This document shows positions 1 through 5,019 of a stretch of 5,019 nucleotides of DNA, in pieces; within the stretch, counting starts at the first letter, position 1; every line of letters begins with the position of its first letter. A program made the position numbers and the translations under genes. The notes under the pieces are model-generated. The model saw only the letters and a list, made by a program, of their open reading frames with translations. It did no database searches and had not been told where the DNA came from. The stretch lies in contig JBIOJM010000513.1 of NCBI GenBank assembly GCA_044450785.1, forward strand, positions 1 through 5,019, given 5' to 3'. This stretch comes from JBIOJM01 sp044450785. Lineage in GTDB: Bacteria > Planctomycetota > Planctomycetia > Isosphaerales > Isosphaeraceae.

Positions 1-20
1 GGCTTCCGCTTCAACTTCAT
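1..20 (-). CDS. Possible start of a gene running off the left edge
   Basis: An ATG on the minus strand (bases 20-18) opens a frame reading MKLKRK before the window ends. It is preceded by an AGGTGAGG stretch whose GAGG lies about 10 nt upstream, an acceptable ribosome binding site. A TGA in another frame overlaps this ATG as ATGA, an arrangement often seen in coupled genes, but the upstream frame is not recognisable. Six codons are too few for any product call; this may be chance. Confidence 0.22.
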
Positions 21-36
21 GAGAATTCAACCTCAC

Positions 37-786
37 CTAAGAAAGCATCCTCCGCTTGTCGCCATGAGTTGCATTCGTAGGGCAGTATAAAAACGATGAG
101 AAGGCAATCTCGACGTCCGAGGGGGCTGTCCTCACCCCCCCAGGCCCCCCCCGCGCAAGAGGGGGACAGGGGTCGCGGGGCTCGCGGGGGTTGCGCAACA
201 AATCGCGGACGAACGCCTCTCCGCGGCAAGAGCAAGTTTTCATCAGCCCACTCACGCTTTTCCTCAACACCACGTGCCTGTAGAACTCGCGGGCGAACTC
301 GATCGCGCTGGCATCAGCCATTGGGTTCCCGTGCCCGATAGCCGCCGATATTCCCCCGTCATTCGTTAGCCGGTCGCAAAGCGAGGCCACGACGTTGGTG
401 GCCGACCAGCAGGCGTTCAGAAGAGCGAGCTTGACGGGCGAGCCCTTCAAGAGGCGCACGATGCGGTTCGCCCGGACCAGCTCGCCCGAGCCGTCCTCTC
501 TCTCGAACCACAGACCGTCCATCTCCCCGTGGCCAAGGAAGTGGAGCACCCGCGGCTCGCGCCGCCTCCGCTCCAGCTCCGGTGCCGAAAGCTCCTTCTC
601 AAGTTGCGCGTATGTGGGCGGGAACACTCGGCGCATGCGGATCGGGATCGCCGACCGGCGCACCATGTCCTCGAGCCTCGCCAGCTCCACCCCCAGGTTC
701 AGCGCCGGCCGGAGATCCACCGGCGCCGCCGCGACGACCAGCACATCCAGGTAGTCCGGCTTTCCATCTCGAGCCCCGGCCATCAT
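37..786 (-). CDS. CHAT-domain caspase-like cysteine protease, C-terminus probably truncated
   Basis: This encodes a clan CD (caspase/separase-like) protease domain of the CHAT type; such proteases cut specific protein partners in signalling and immune pathways, usually in the cytoplasm. Counting from the ATG at 786 (249 aa), a first strand DYLDVLVVAAAPVDL is followed by the histidine motif VLHFLGHG (His about 86) and the cysteine motif LALLNACWSA (Cys about 126). A typical CHAT tail follows: AIGHGNPMADASAIEFAREF, then YRHVVLRKSV. Both catalytic residues are present. No signal peptide or membrane segment is visible. Beyond about residue 178 the homology ends and the frame enters a poly-C/poly-G repeat, giving a Pro/Arg/Gly-rich tail that looks non-native. 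CHAT proteins commonly carry additional domains, so the gene is probably truncated or frameshifted. The start is uncertain: ATGATG at 786/783 fits the domain best. A GTG at 888 overlaps the upstream stop as GTGA, but its 34 extra residues have weak codon bias and no homology. The partner and substrate are unknown. Confidence 0.75.
   Translation of the reverse strand: MMAGARDGKPDYLDVLVVAAAPVDLRPALNLGVELARLEDMVRRSAIPIRMRRVFPPTYAQLEKELSAPELERRRREPRVLHFLGHGEMDGLWFEREDGSGELVRANRIVRLLKGSPVKLALLNACWSATNVVASLCDRLTNDGGISAAIGHGNPMADASAIEFAREFYRHVVLRKSVSGLMKTCSCRGEAFVRDLLRNPREPRDPCPPLARGGPGGVRTAPSDVEIAFSSFLYCPTNATHGDKRRMLS
118..196. repeat. GC-rich homopolymer-laden intergenic-type repeat
   Basis: This block is unlike its surroundings. 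It has runs of seven C (135-141) and eight C (145-152), five G (121-125 and 161-165) and a terminal GCGGGGGTTGCGC. CTGTCC at 126-131 pairs with GGACAG at 164-169. On the minus strand it follows the pattern CCCCTGTCCCCCTC, G-run, CCTGGGGGGGTGAGG. This resembles the widespread intergenic repeat whose accidental translations look like PHPGPLPRGE. It lies inside the open frame of the CHAT gene and provides that gene's odd Pro/Gly/Arg tail. The repeat identity rests on my recollection of that pattern; copy number elsewhere in the genome cannot be seen here. Confidence 0.45.
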
Positions 787-884
787 GACCCGCCCGACCA
801 CGGAGGTCGATGGTTTATAGTGATGCAGGATTGGGGAGTCTTCTCGATGGGACTGTCTGGCGTATGTCAACAGAGTGAGATGCG

Positions 885-2174
885 TCACTTTTTCGCCGTC
901 CGCCGACTGGACGACCGTCTGACCGCCGGATTTCGTTCACCGCCGGCAATCGCCTCCAGCTCGGCGAGTCGCTTCTCATCAACGTCAAATTGTTTCACCC
1001 GCCGCTCGTACGACCCTTGCGTCTTGGTGCAGACAAGCGTTTGCGGTGATCCCACTCGCTCGGTGACGTGTGTGAGATCGCAGCGATGCTTGTCGGTCTG
1101 TTGGTGCAAATGCTGGCGGCGATCCTTGCGGAGTGGGAAGCGCCCGACTCGCTGCGCCGGATCGCGCAGGAACCGGGAGAGCGCGCCGCAGTCCTCGCAC
1201 TTGCAGCCGAGCTTGGCGTCGCGCGTCCAGTCCTTCGGGGGCTCGATGGGCTGGGCCGTTGCCGCACGCAGCTCCGCGAGGCAATGCTGCAAGAGCCGGG
1301 AGGCGGCTGGCTGTGCCGCGGGGACCTTCGGGATCCACTTGTATATTGCCTTCACGTCGGGAATGAGCACCTCGTGAAAACCGTAATTCCGCTTGTCCGT
1401 CAGCACGTGTGCCAGAAACCGATCCAGGTGCTCCGTCGCCGAAATCGTGGTGAAAATGCGGACAACGCTTTCCACAACTCCGGTGCGTTGTTTCTCGTCC
1501 CGATACCACGCGACGCGCCGCCCTGAATCCCAGCGCTCGATGACGGGCGCCAGCTCGTCGGCGAGGGAATCGCAGACCGCGCGGCGTTCTTCCGTCAATG
1601 CCGGAGAATCGCAGCAGAGGGCTTCGCAGATCGACACGATTTGCTCGAGTCGCGCGAAATGATCCTCTGGCTTCTGCTGGGCAAGGAATCCCCGGAGTGC
1701 GGCCCCGAAGGGCCCCCAGCCGAAACGCCGACACAGCCGATGGAGGGCTTTGCCTTCGGAGCCGTCGAAGTCCTTCGGCAGAATGTCGCGGATGAAGCGC
1801 TCGACGAGTTCCGCGGTACCGACGCGTTCGAGCAGCTTCAGCATTCGCCCCGAGCACGATGAATCGCCGCCGGCGATGCGCTGCCGAGGTTTCCAGTGGC
1901 CGATGATTTCCTCGGCAAACGTGCGGCAGGCCGCGAGCGAGGCGGGCTTCTTGATGCTGGCCGCCATCTGCTCGAGCGCGGGAACGGCCGACGCCTGGCC
2001 CTCGCCCGCCAGGATGCCGAAGTAGCGGCTGCGCGGCCAGATCACGATGACGCCCTGACGATACCAACGATCCATCGAGACACCTTCGTTGCCCGTTGCC
2101 TCTTGAATCTCCTGCCGGACGGACCAATCCTCCTTGCCCTCCTCGCTAAGAACTTCGTTCTTTTCGACGTGCAT
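885..2174 (-). CDS. C-terminal part of a split 2OG-Fe(II) oxygenase
   Basis: This frame continues the oxygenase begun at 3031 but in a different reading frame. The matching sequence starts before the first ATG: bases 2237-2175 read EEELSLDHWLDLDGCKQPFG in the same frame, so homology covers 885-2237. Conserved segments of the large bacterial/fungal oxygenase family are visible: EATGNEGVSMDRWYRQGVIV with VIWPRSRYF (residues 25-52 from the ATG), a long helical middle (80-310), a cysteine cluster CKCEDC (324-329), and a C-terminal block RFPLRKDRRQHLHQ (345-358) followed by THVTERVGSPQTLVCTK. The end is basic (SSSRRTAKK). The cysteine cluster could bind a metal, but this is inferred. On its own the frame lacks all iron and 2-oxoglutarate ligands, so it cannot be an oxygenase. 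It may not be translated, since no ribosome binding site stands out before 2174. Its TGA overlaps a possible GTG start for the CHAT gene. Confidence 0.8.
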   Translation of the reverse strand: MHVEKNEVLSEEGKEDWSVRQEIQEATGNEGVSMDRWYRQGVIVIWPRSRYFGILAGEGQASAVPALEQMAASIKKPASLAACRTFAEEIIGHWKPRQRIAGGDSSCSGRMLKLLERVGTAELVERFIRDILPKDFDGSEGKALHRLCRRFGWGPFGAALRGFLAQQKPEDHFARLEQIVSICEALCCDSPALTEERRAVCDSLADELAPVIERWDSGRRVAWYRDEKQRTGVVESVVRIFTTISATEHLDRFLAHVLTDKRNYGFHEVLIPDVKAIYKWIPKVPAAQPAASRLLQHCLAELRAATAQPIEPPKDWTRDAKLGCKCEDCGALSRFLRDPAQRVGRFPLRKDRRQHLHQQTDKHRCDLTHVTERVGSPQTLVCTKTQGSYERRVKQFDVDEKRLAELEAIAGGERNPAVRRSSSRRTAKK

Positions 2175-3031
2175 TTCGCCGAAGGGCTGTTTACAGCCGT
2201 CCAGATCGAGCCAGTGATCGAGCGACAGCTCTTCCTCTGCTTGGGATCGAGGCCGGCTTCGGTGTACTGGTGATTGAAGGGGATTGCAATTTTGTTGAGC
2301 TTGCTCGACGGATCGGCGAAGAGTTCCGCGAGCAGCTCGGTCGCTTTCTCGACGGCGGGAGCATTTCTGGGCGCGGAAGGCTGCTTCTTTTTTCCAGCGA
2401 TTGCCAGATTGTAGACGAGGCAGATCCGATACCCGGCGGTCACCGGCGTGATCTCGTGCTGGCAGTCAGCGTAGAAAGCGGCGTATTGCGTCTTGAATTC
2501 GGCGTCCTCGCCACCGAAGTCGCTCGTCTGCGTTTGGCCGTCGTGCGTAACGACCAGGGCCCCCCCTTCGTGGCGCGACGGCAGGCACACGACGAGCGTG
2601 GCGAACATGCCCGGCGTCTTCTCGGTGTCGCGGTGGGGTGCGAAGAAACTGCCCTTTTCGTACACCAGTAGTTTGTAAAGTTTCGGGCTTACCTTTTCAC
2701 GGATGCCGAACTCCAGCTTGATGGCATCGACGATGGCCGTCACGTGCGTGCTCCACTCGGCATTCCGGAGCGAAAACTGGGACGGATCGATCTGCCAGAC
2801 GCGGCGGACGTTCGGATCGACGATCGTTTCCTCGCCGCGACCATAGGGAGCCTGAGTTGCCTTGGCGATGAGTCGCTTGGCATCCGCCGCCGAAACCGGA
2901 GAGCCGATCGAACCGACCCCCTTGACCTCGAGTCCCGCCAGCACCGGCGTCAGACTGCCGGACGTGGCAAACCGGGACGATTCGCCGAGCGCTCCCAGAA
3001 GTTTCTCGAGTGTTTGCCTCGCATCGGACAT
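2042..3031 (-). CDS. N-terminal catalytic part of a split 2OG-Fe(II) oxygenase (prolyl 4-hydroxylase-like)
   Basis: This encodes a double-stranded beta-helix dioxygenase that would use Fe(II), O2 and 2-oxoglutarate to hydroxylate a substrate, probably protein; the substrate is unknown. The catalytic set is complete: PHRD gives His133 and Asp135, YADCQHE gives His192, and AGYR gives Arg202, the usual 2-oxoglutarate carboxylate ligand about ten residues after the distal histidine. The surrounding strands LYKLLVYEKGSFFAPHRDTE, TLVVCLPSRHEGGALVV and RICLVYNL are typical. The family sequence is recognisable to FNHQYTEAGLDPK (about residue 264). After that the frame becomes Arg/Ser/Lys-rich nonsense to its stop at 2042 while the true continuation is in another frame. 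Effective homology is therefore 3031 down to about 2238. Start choice: ATG at 3031 with a strong GGAAGGGG site. The catalytic core could still fold, but the gene as a whole appears to be a pseudogene. Confidence 0.85.
   Translation of the reverse strand: MSDARQTLEKLLGALGESSRFATSGSLTPVLAGLEVKGVGSIGSPVSAADAKRLIAKATQAPYGRGEETIVDPNVRRVWQIDPSQFSLRNAEWSTHVTAIVDAIKLEFGIREKVSPKLYKLLVYEKGSFFAPHRDTEKTPGMFATLVVCLPSRHEGGALVVTHDGQTQTSDFGGEDAEFKTQYAAFYADCQHEITPVTAGYRICLVYNLAIAGKKKQPSAPRNAPAVEKATELLAELFADPSSKLNKIAIPFNHQYTEAGLDPKQRKSCRSITGSIWTAVNSPSAKCTSKRTKFLARRARRIGPSGRRFKRQRATKVSRWIVGIVRASS
2225..2250 (-). other. Frame-change junction in the oxygenase gene
   Basis: Upstream of this point the homologous frame reads TEAGLDPKQ; downstream it reads EEELSLDHW in a different frame. 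The minus-strand bases at the switch are purine-rich (CAAGCAGAGGAAGAGCTG). From memory of full-length relatives, a further stretch of some tens of residues normally separates the HQYTEAG and DHWxDxDG motifs. The junction therefore looks like an internal deletion whose length is not a multiple of three, not a single-base slip. A sequencing or assembly error remains possible. Confidence 0.65.
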
Positions 3032-3038
3032 GACTCAA

Positions 3039-3046
3039 CCCCTTCC
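3039..3046 (-). promoter_or_regulatory. Ribosome binding site of the oxygenase
   Basis: GGAAGGGG on the minus strand ends 7 nt before the ATG at 3031. It is the best Shine-Dalgarno match on the minus strand of this window and fixes the oxygenase start. Confidence 0.6.
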
Positions 3047-3062
3047 GCACTGCTGCCTGAAG

Positions 3063-3242
3063 TCAATCGAACACATCATTCATCGGTCTGCCCTCGCCTC
3101 GATCAACCGAGGCGCGGCTCTCCTTGACGGCCCGGATGGTCTCGAGCCGCTCGGCAAGCGCAAAGAGCCTCTGGTAAGACGCGGCGTCCAGGACCACCAG
3201 CTCGGCCTCGCCGTTAATCGTCAGCACGACGGGGTTGCCGAT
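3063..3242 (-). pseudogene. PHD/YefM-family antitoxin remnant (5' half missing)
   Basis: This frame is too short to stand out by length. It encodes GNPVVLTINGEAELVVLDAA and then SYQRLFALAERLETIRAV, a signature of PHD/YefM antitoxins. These DNA-binding proteins neutralise a RelE/ParE- or Doc-type toxin and repress their own operon. The recognisable part is the second strand and the helical toxin-binding half. The N-terminal DNA-binding segment (about 30 residues in relatives) is missing: upstream codons read RWSRARCVS and reach a TAG at 3281-3279. No ATG, GTG or TTG occurs in frame before the homology. The C-terminus ends at RPMNDVFD, slightly shorter than usual. No toxin gene follows; the oxygenase begins 31 bp downstream. 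The break at about 3242 abuts the apparent left end of the transposon remnant. It is a dead, orphan gene piece. Confidence 0.7.
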
Positions 3243-3243
3243 G

Positions 3244-3691
3244 GAGACACACCGTGCGCGCGACCAACGGCCTTCAAACTACCATCGCCCTCGGCCCGTC
3301 AACAGGGACGGTCAGACATTCTCGCTCGAAATGTCGCTGGGGATGACCTTGCCCATGCCGCCCCAGGACGAACATCTCCCCGATCAGATCGAGGCGCACG
3401 TCCATCAGGCCGGTCTCGAAATCCAGCGTAAGCTCTTCCAAGTCCTGATCGAAAAGGCCGACCAAGAACTGGTCCTTCAGCAGCGGCACGGCAAAGGGGG
3501 CGCCGGCATCCAGCGCCGGGGGACACGCCCCCACATGGGACGTGTCGGGACGATGCAAGCACCAAGGGATGAGTTGGTCGCCCCAAGGAGTGCCGGCCTT
3601 GGCGGCCTTGGAAGCCGCGCGGCGCAACGGTGAACTCGACGATGTCCTGACCGAATCTTCCCTATTTCGGGTTGTGTCCTGCGGTCGTTGA
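3244..3691 (+). mobile_element. Internally deleted insertion sequence, ISKra4-like (ends approximate)
   Basis: The span holds the two ends of one transposase gene with its middle missing. Possible terminal repeats are weak: GAGACACACC at 3244-3253 against GGACACAACC read inward from about 3679. They share only a GACACA core plus CC, and the transposase stop at 3691 falls just outside the right-hand repeat. Both boundaries are therefore approximate. The left boundary is supported independently because antitoxin homology stops at about 3242. No target-site duplication was found. The remnant is non-autonomous. Confidence 0.4.
3331..3691 (+). pseudogene. ISKra4-like transposase, N- and C-terminal pieces joined out of frame
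   Basis: An N-terminal piece in one frame (ATG at 3331 or 3343, to about 3530) reads PPQDEHLPDQIEAHVHQAGL, then QRKLFQVLIEKADQELVLQQ, ending in QRRGTRPH. This is the helical beginning I associate with ISKra4-like transposases, where a TFKTxFG-type segment normally follows. Instead the homology jumps to a second frame (about 3540-3691): CKHQGMSWSPQGVPALAALE with AARRNGELDDV, which resembles the extreme C-terminus of the same proteins. The catalytic middle with the acidic residues is absent, so no active transposase can be made. Having both ends of the same gene in the right order and on the same strand argues for internal deletion over two unrelated fragments. Family assignment is from remembered motifs and less certain than the transposase call. 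The open minus-strand frame covering this region is an antisense shadow. Confidence 0.5.
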
Positions 3692-4060
3692 ACAACCCGG
3701 CGATCCAACATGACGAAGTTTCGGCGTCGAAGACCGTACGACTTGAAGCCTATGGGTTTGAGCGCGCTGAGATTCCGTTAACGAACAGTCGGATCAACAC
3801 CTACTGGTCCGTGGGTCCTGACACAATTCCCAAAAACGCGCTCGTCCGGCGGCTCCGTTCAAATCATCGTATCGAAGGCGATCAAGTTTTCAGGCCGCCC
3901 GTGTTGTGGTATACCGCAGCGCCGCGGATGCGAGGCGTTACGGTCTCACGCACGCCTGGAGATCCCTTGCGGACTGACTTCGCCAGCCTCGGTCCTCCAT
4001 GAGATGATATTCACCACGACGTCGCACGCGCGGCGGAAATGAATGGTGCCCAAGCGTTCG
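3692..4060. other. Gene-poor stretch between the transposon remnant and the C1A protease promoter
   Basis: One plus-strand open frame (TTG at 3688 to 4002, 104 codons) crosses this stretch. It has no recognisable motif, no ribosome binding site, mixed third-position GC and only a TTG start, so I do not call it a gene. No tRNA, terminator hairpin or antitoxin N-terminus is visible on either strand. It may be eroded former coding DNA. Confidence 0.5.
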
Positions 4061-4094
4061 TTTAAAAGTGTGTGGAGAAACTTTGGATGGTACA

Positions 4095-4123
4095 TTGACT
4101 TGTCAAAAAGTGGCGTTTAGCAT
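4095..4123 (+). promoter_or_regulatory. Candidate sigma-70-type promoter of the C1A protease
   Basis: TTGACT (4095-4100) and TAGCAT (4118-4123) are separated by exactly 17 nt, matching five of six and four of six consensus bases. The pair lies about 50 bp upstream of the protease ATG, in the most AT-rich part of the window. Promoter consensus in the likely host group is not well fixed, so this is suggestive only. Confidence 0.4.
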
Positions 4124-4133
4124 TGACATTGTC
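4095..4133 (+). promoter_or_regulatory. Two short dyads overlapping the promoter, possible operator
   Basis: TTGACTTGTCAA (4095-4106) has perfect 5-bp inverted arms around a 2-nt centre. TTGACATTGTC (4123-4133) has GACA/TGTC arms around one base. Both share a TTGAC...GTC layout, and their starts are 28 bp apart. One covers the -35 box; the other begins at the last base of the -10 box. Such a pair could bind a dimeric repressor, but this is inferred from symmetry alone. Confidence 0.3.
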
Positions 4134-4160
4134 GTCACCAATTCCCGACGTTTCGTTTTG

Positions 4161-4167
4161 GAAGGAG
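4161..4167 (+). promoter_or_regulatory. Ribosome binding site of the C1A protease
   Basis: GAAGGAG ends 6 nt before the ATG at 4174. It decides the start in favour of 4174 over the in-frame TTG at 4123, which would lie within the candidate promoter. Confidence 0.7.
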
Positions 4168-4173
4168 AGTCTC

Positions 4174-5010
4174 ATGTCCGTTCGAAGAGGAAAAGTGAAC
4201 CATATTTCATCGGCGTCCCCCGCCAAGCCGGCGGGCTTCAAGGGAACCATCCGAAAGGTCCAGCGCTACGGCTGGGTTCCTGACCTCCCTGACCAGCGCG
4301 ACCACACCTTTGCAGTCGCGGCTCCCATCGTGGCGAGCATTCCCGAGACCGTTGACCTTCGGGCTCAATGTCCAGCGGAGGTCTATGACCAGGGACAACT
4401 AGGCAGTTGTACGGCCAACGCGATCGCCGGGGCCTTGGAGTTCGACCGGATGAAGCAGCAACTGACCGTTTTCACTCCCTCACGGCTCTTCATCTACTAC
4501 AACGAACGCGTTATGGAAAACTCTGTGGCATCCGACAACGGCGCCCAGATCCGCGATGGGATCAAGAGCGTGGGTACCCAGGGAGACTGTCCGGAAACGG
4601 AATGGCCATACGATATCAGTCAGTTCGCGGTCCAGCCGCCCCAGTCGTGCTATGACGACGCGGTGAAGTACAAGGCGGTCCAATACCAGTCGGTAACCCA
4701 AAACCTCGCCGACATGCAAGGCTGCCTCGCGTCAGGCTACCCTTTCGTTTTCGGCTTCACGGTCTACGATAGTTTCGAGTCAGCCGCCGTGGCGAAGACC
4801 GGTGACGTGCCGATGCCGAAATCCGGTGAGAACATCCTGGGCGGCCATGCGGTGCTCGCGGTAGGCTATGACAACGACGACCGAGTCTTCATCGTGCGCA
4901 ATTCCTGGGGCGCGGGGTGGGGCGACGCGGGTTACTTCTACATGCCCTACGCTTACCTGCTCGACGACAATCTTTCTGACGATCTTTGGACGATTCGCCT
5001 CGTCCAGTAA
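4174..5010 (+). CDS. C1A (papain-family) cysteine peptidase, apparently intact
   Basis: This 278-aa protein is a clan CA papain-like endopeptidase. The active site is complete: DQGQLGSCTANA supplies the oxyanion glutamine Gln73 and nucleophile Cys79 (spacing of six, as in papain), LGGHAVLAVGYD supplies His225, and VRNSWGAGWGDAGYF supplies Asn243. An N-terminal RYGWVPDLPDQRDHTF motif (residues 31-46) is typical of bacterial members of this group. The mature-domain start is near PETVDLR (57-63). There is no hydrophobic signal peptide, no transmembrane segment and no long inhibitory propeptide. The first 30 residues are basic and low in complexity, so a cytoplasmic location or non-classical export is likely. 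Cys/Asp-rich loops between 115 and 185 are intact and there is no frameshift. The start is ATG 4174 with GAAGGAG upstream; the stop is TAA. It has its own candidate promoter and faces away from the oxygenase/CHAT genes. The substrate is unknown; roles in peptide scavenging, protein turnover or defence are all possible. Confidence 0.92.
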   Translation: MSVRRGKVNHISSASPAKPAGFKGTIRKVQRYGWVPDLPDQRDHTFAVAAPIVASIPETVDLRAQCPAEVYDQGQLGSCTANAIAGALEFDRMKQQLTVFTPSRLFIYYNERVMENSVASDNGAQIRDGIKSVGTQGDCPETEWPYDISQFAVQPPQSCYDDAVKYKAVQYQSVTQNLADMQGCLASGYPFVFGFTVYDSFESAAVAKTGDVPMPKSGENILGGHAVLAVGYDNDDRVFIVRNSWGAGWGDAGYFYMPYAYLLDDNLSDDLWTIRLVQ

Positions 5011-5019
5011 CGTGTGTAA

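Noticed and set aside
17..235. 72-codon minus-strand frame ending in ATGA with a possible next gene
   Set aside because: It mostly translates the GC-rich repeat in another frame and has no CHAT-like or other motif; retained only as a caveat on the CHAT C-terminus.
529..1377. Long plus-strand open frame (282 codons) opposite the CHAT and oxygenase genes
   Set aside because: It spans the junction of two recognised minus-strand genes, is rich in Arg/Ser/Pro/Cys, has no motif, and is the expected antisense shadow of GC-rich coding DNA.
985..2127. 380-codon minus-strand frame inside the oxygenase C-terminal region
   Set aside because: It overlaps the frame carrying conserved family motifs; its Arg/Gly/Pro/Ala-rich composition is typical of a shifted frame in high-GC DNA.
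2225..2250. Programmed ribosomal frameshift joining the two oxygenase halves
   Set aside because: There is no classic slippery heptamer, and the apparent loss of sequence between flanking motifs fits a deletion better.
3274..3711. 145-codon minus-strand frame across the transposon remnant
   Set aside because: It is antisense to the transposase pieces, which carry the recognisable sequence; no motif of its own.
3692..3760. Missing 5' half of the antitoxin gene on the far side of the transposon remnant
   Set aside because: None of the three minus-strand frames there resembles a PHD/YefM N-terminus, so a simple clean insertion is not supported.
3688..4002. 104-codon plus-strand frame after the transposase
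   Set aside because: TTG start, no ribosome binding site, no recognisable motif, mixed codon bias.
1..5019. CRISPR array, tRNA or rRNA genes
   Set aside because: No regularly spaced direct repeats, cloverleaf-like segments or rRNA-like conserved stretches were seen on either strand.

Overview
The window reads as a GC-rich (roughly 60%), genome-eroded accessory region of a bacterium. The gene set is a large 2-oxoglutarate/Fe(II) oxygenase, a CHAT caspase-like protease, a PHD/YefM-type antitoxin remnant, an ISKra4-like transposase remnant and a papain-like C1A protease. This mix, together with a GC-rich intergenic repeat, resembles what I know from planctomycetes and similar environmental bacteria. 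That placement is an inference from gene families only; no rRNA or marker gene is present.

Layout. On the minus strand, reading right to left: (i) a PHD/YefM antitoxin remnant lacking its N-terminal part (3063-3242); (ii) a 2OG-Fe(II) oxygenase gene with a good ribosome binding site, split into two reading frames. Its N-terminal catalytic part starts at 3031 and its C-terminal part ends at 885, with the frame changing near position 2238; (iii) a CHAT-domain cysteine protease (from 786, or from a GTG at 888 that overlaps the oxygenase stop) whose reading frame runs into a poly-C/poly-G repeat and stops at 37; (iv) possibly the first few codons of another gene leaving the window at position 1.

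On the plus strand: a deletion derivative of an insertion sequence (about 3244-3691), about 370 bp with no supportable gene, then a promoter-like region with two short dyads. After these comes an apparently intact C1A (papain-family) peptidase (4174-5010), the only gene here that looks complete and undamaged.

How the parts relate. The oxygenase and CHAT genes are co-directional and nearly adjacent, so they may once have formed a transcription unit. The oxygenase now appears broken, and the CHAT gene appears to have lost whatever followed its protease domain. The antitoxin homology stops within a few bases of the apparent left end of the transposon remnant, suggesting insertion or adjacent deletion removed the antitoxin's 5' half. 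The C1A protease sits in its own unit downstream of the debris. I do not see a complete novel system. The most interesting leads are the CHAT/oxygenase pair, the compact transposase deletion derivative and the dyad-containing promoter of the C1A protease.
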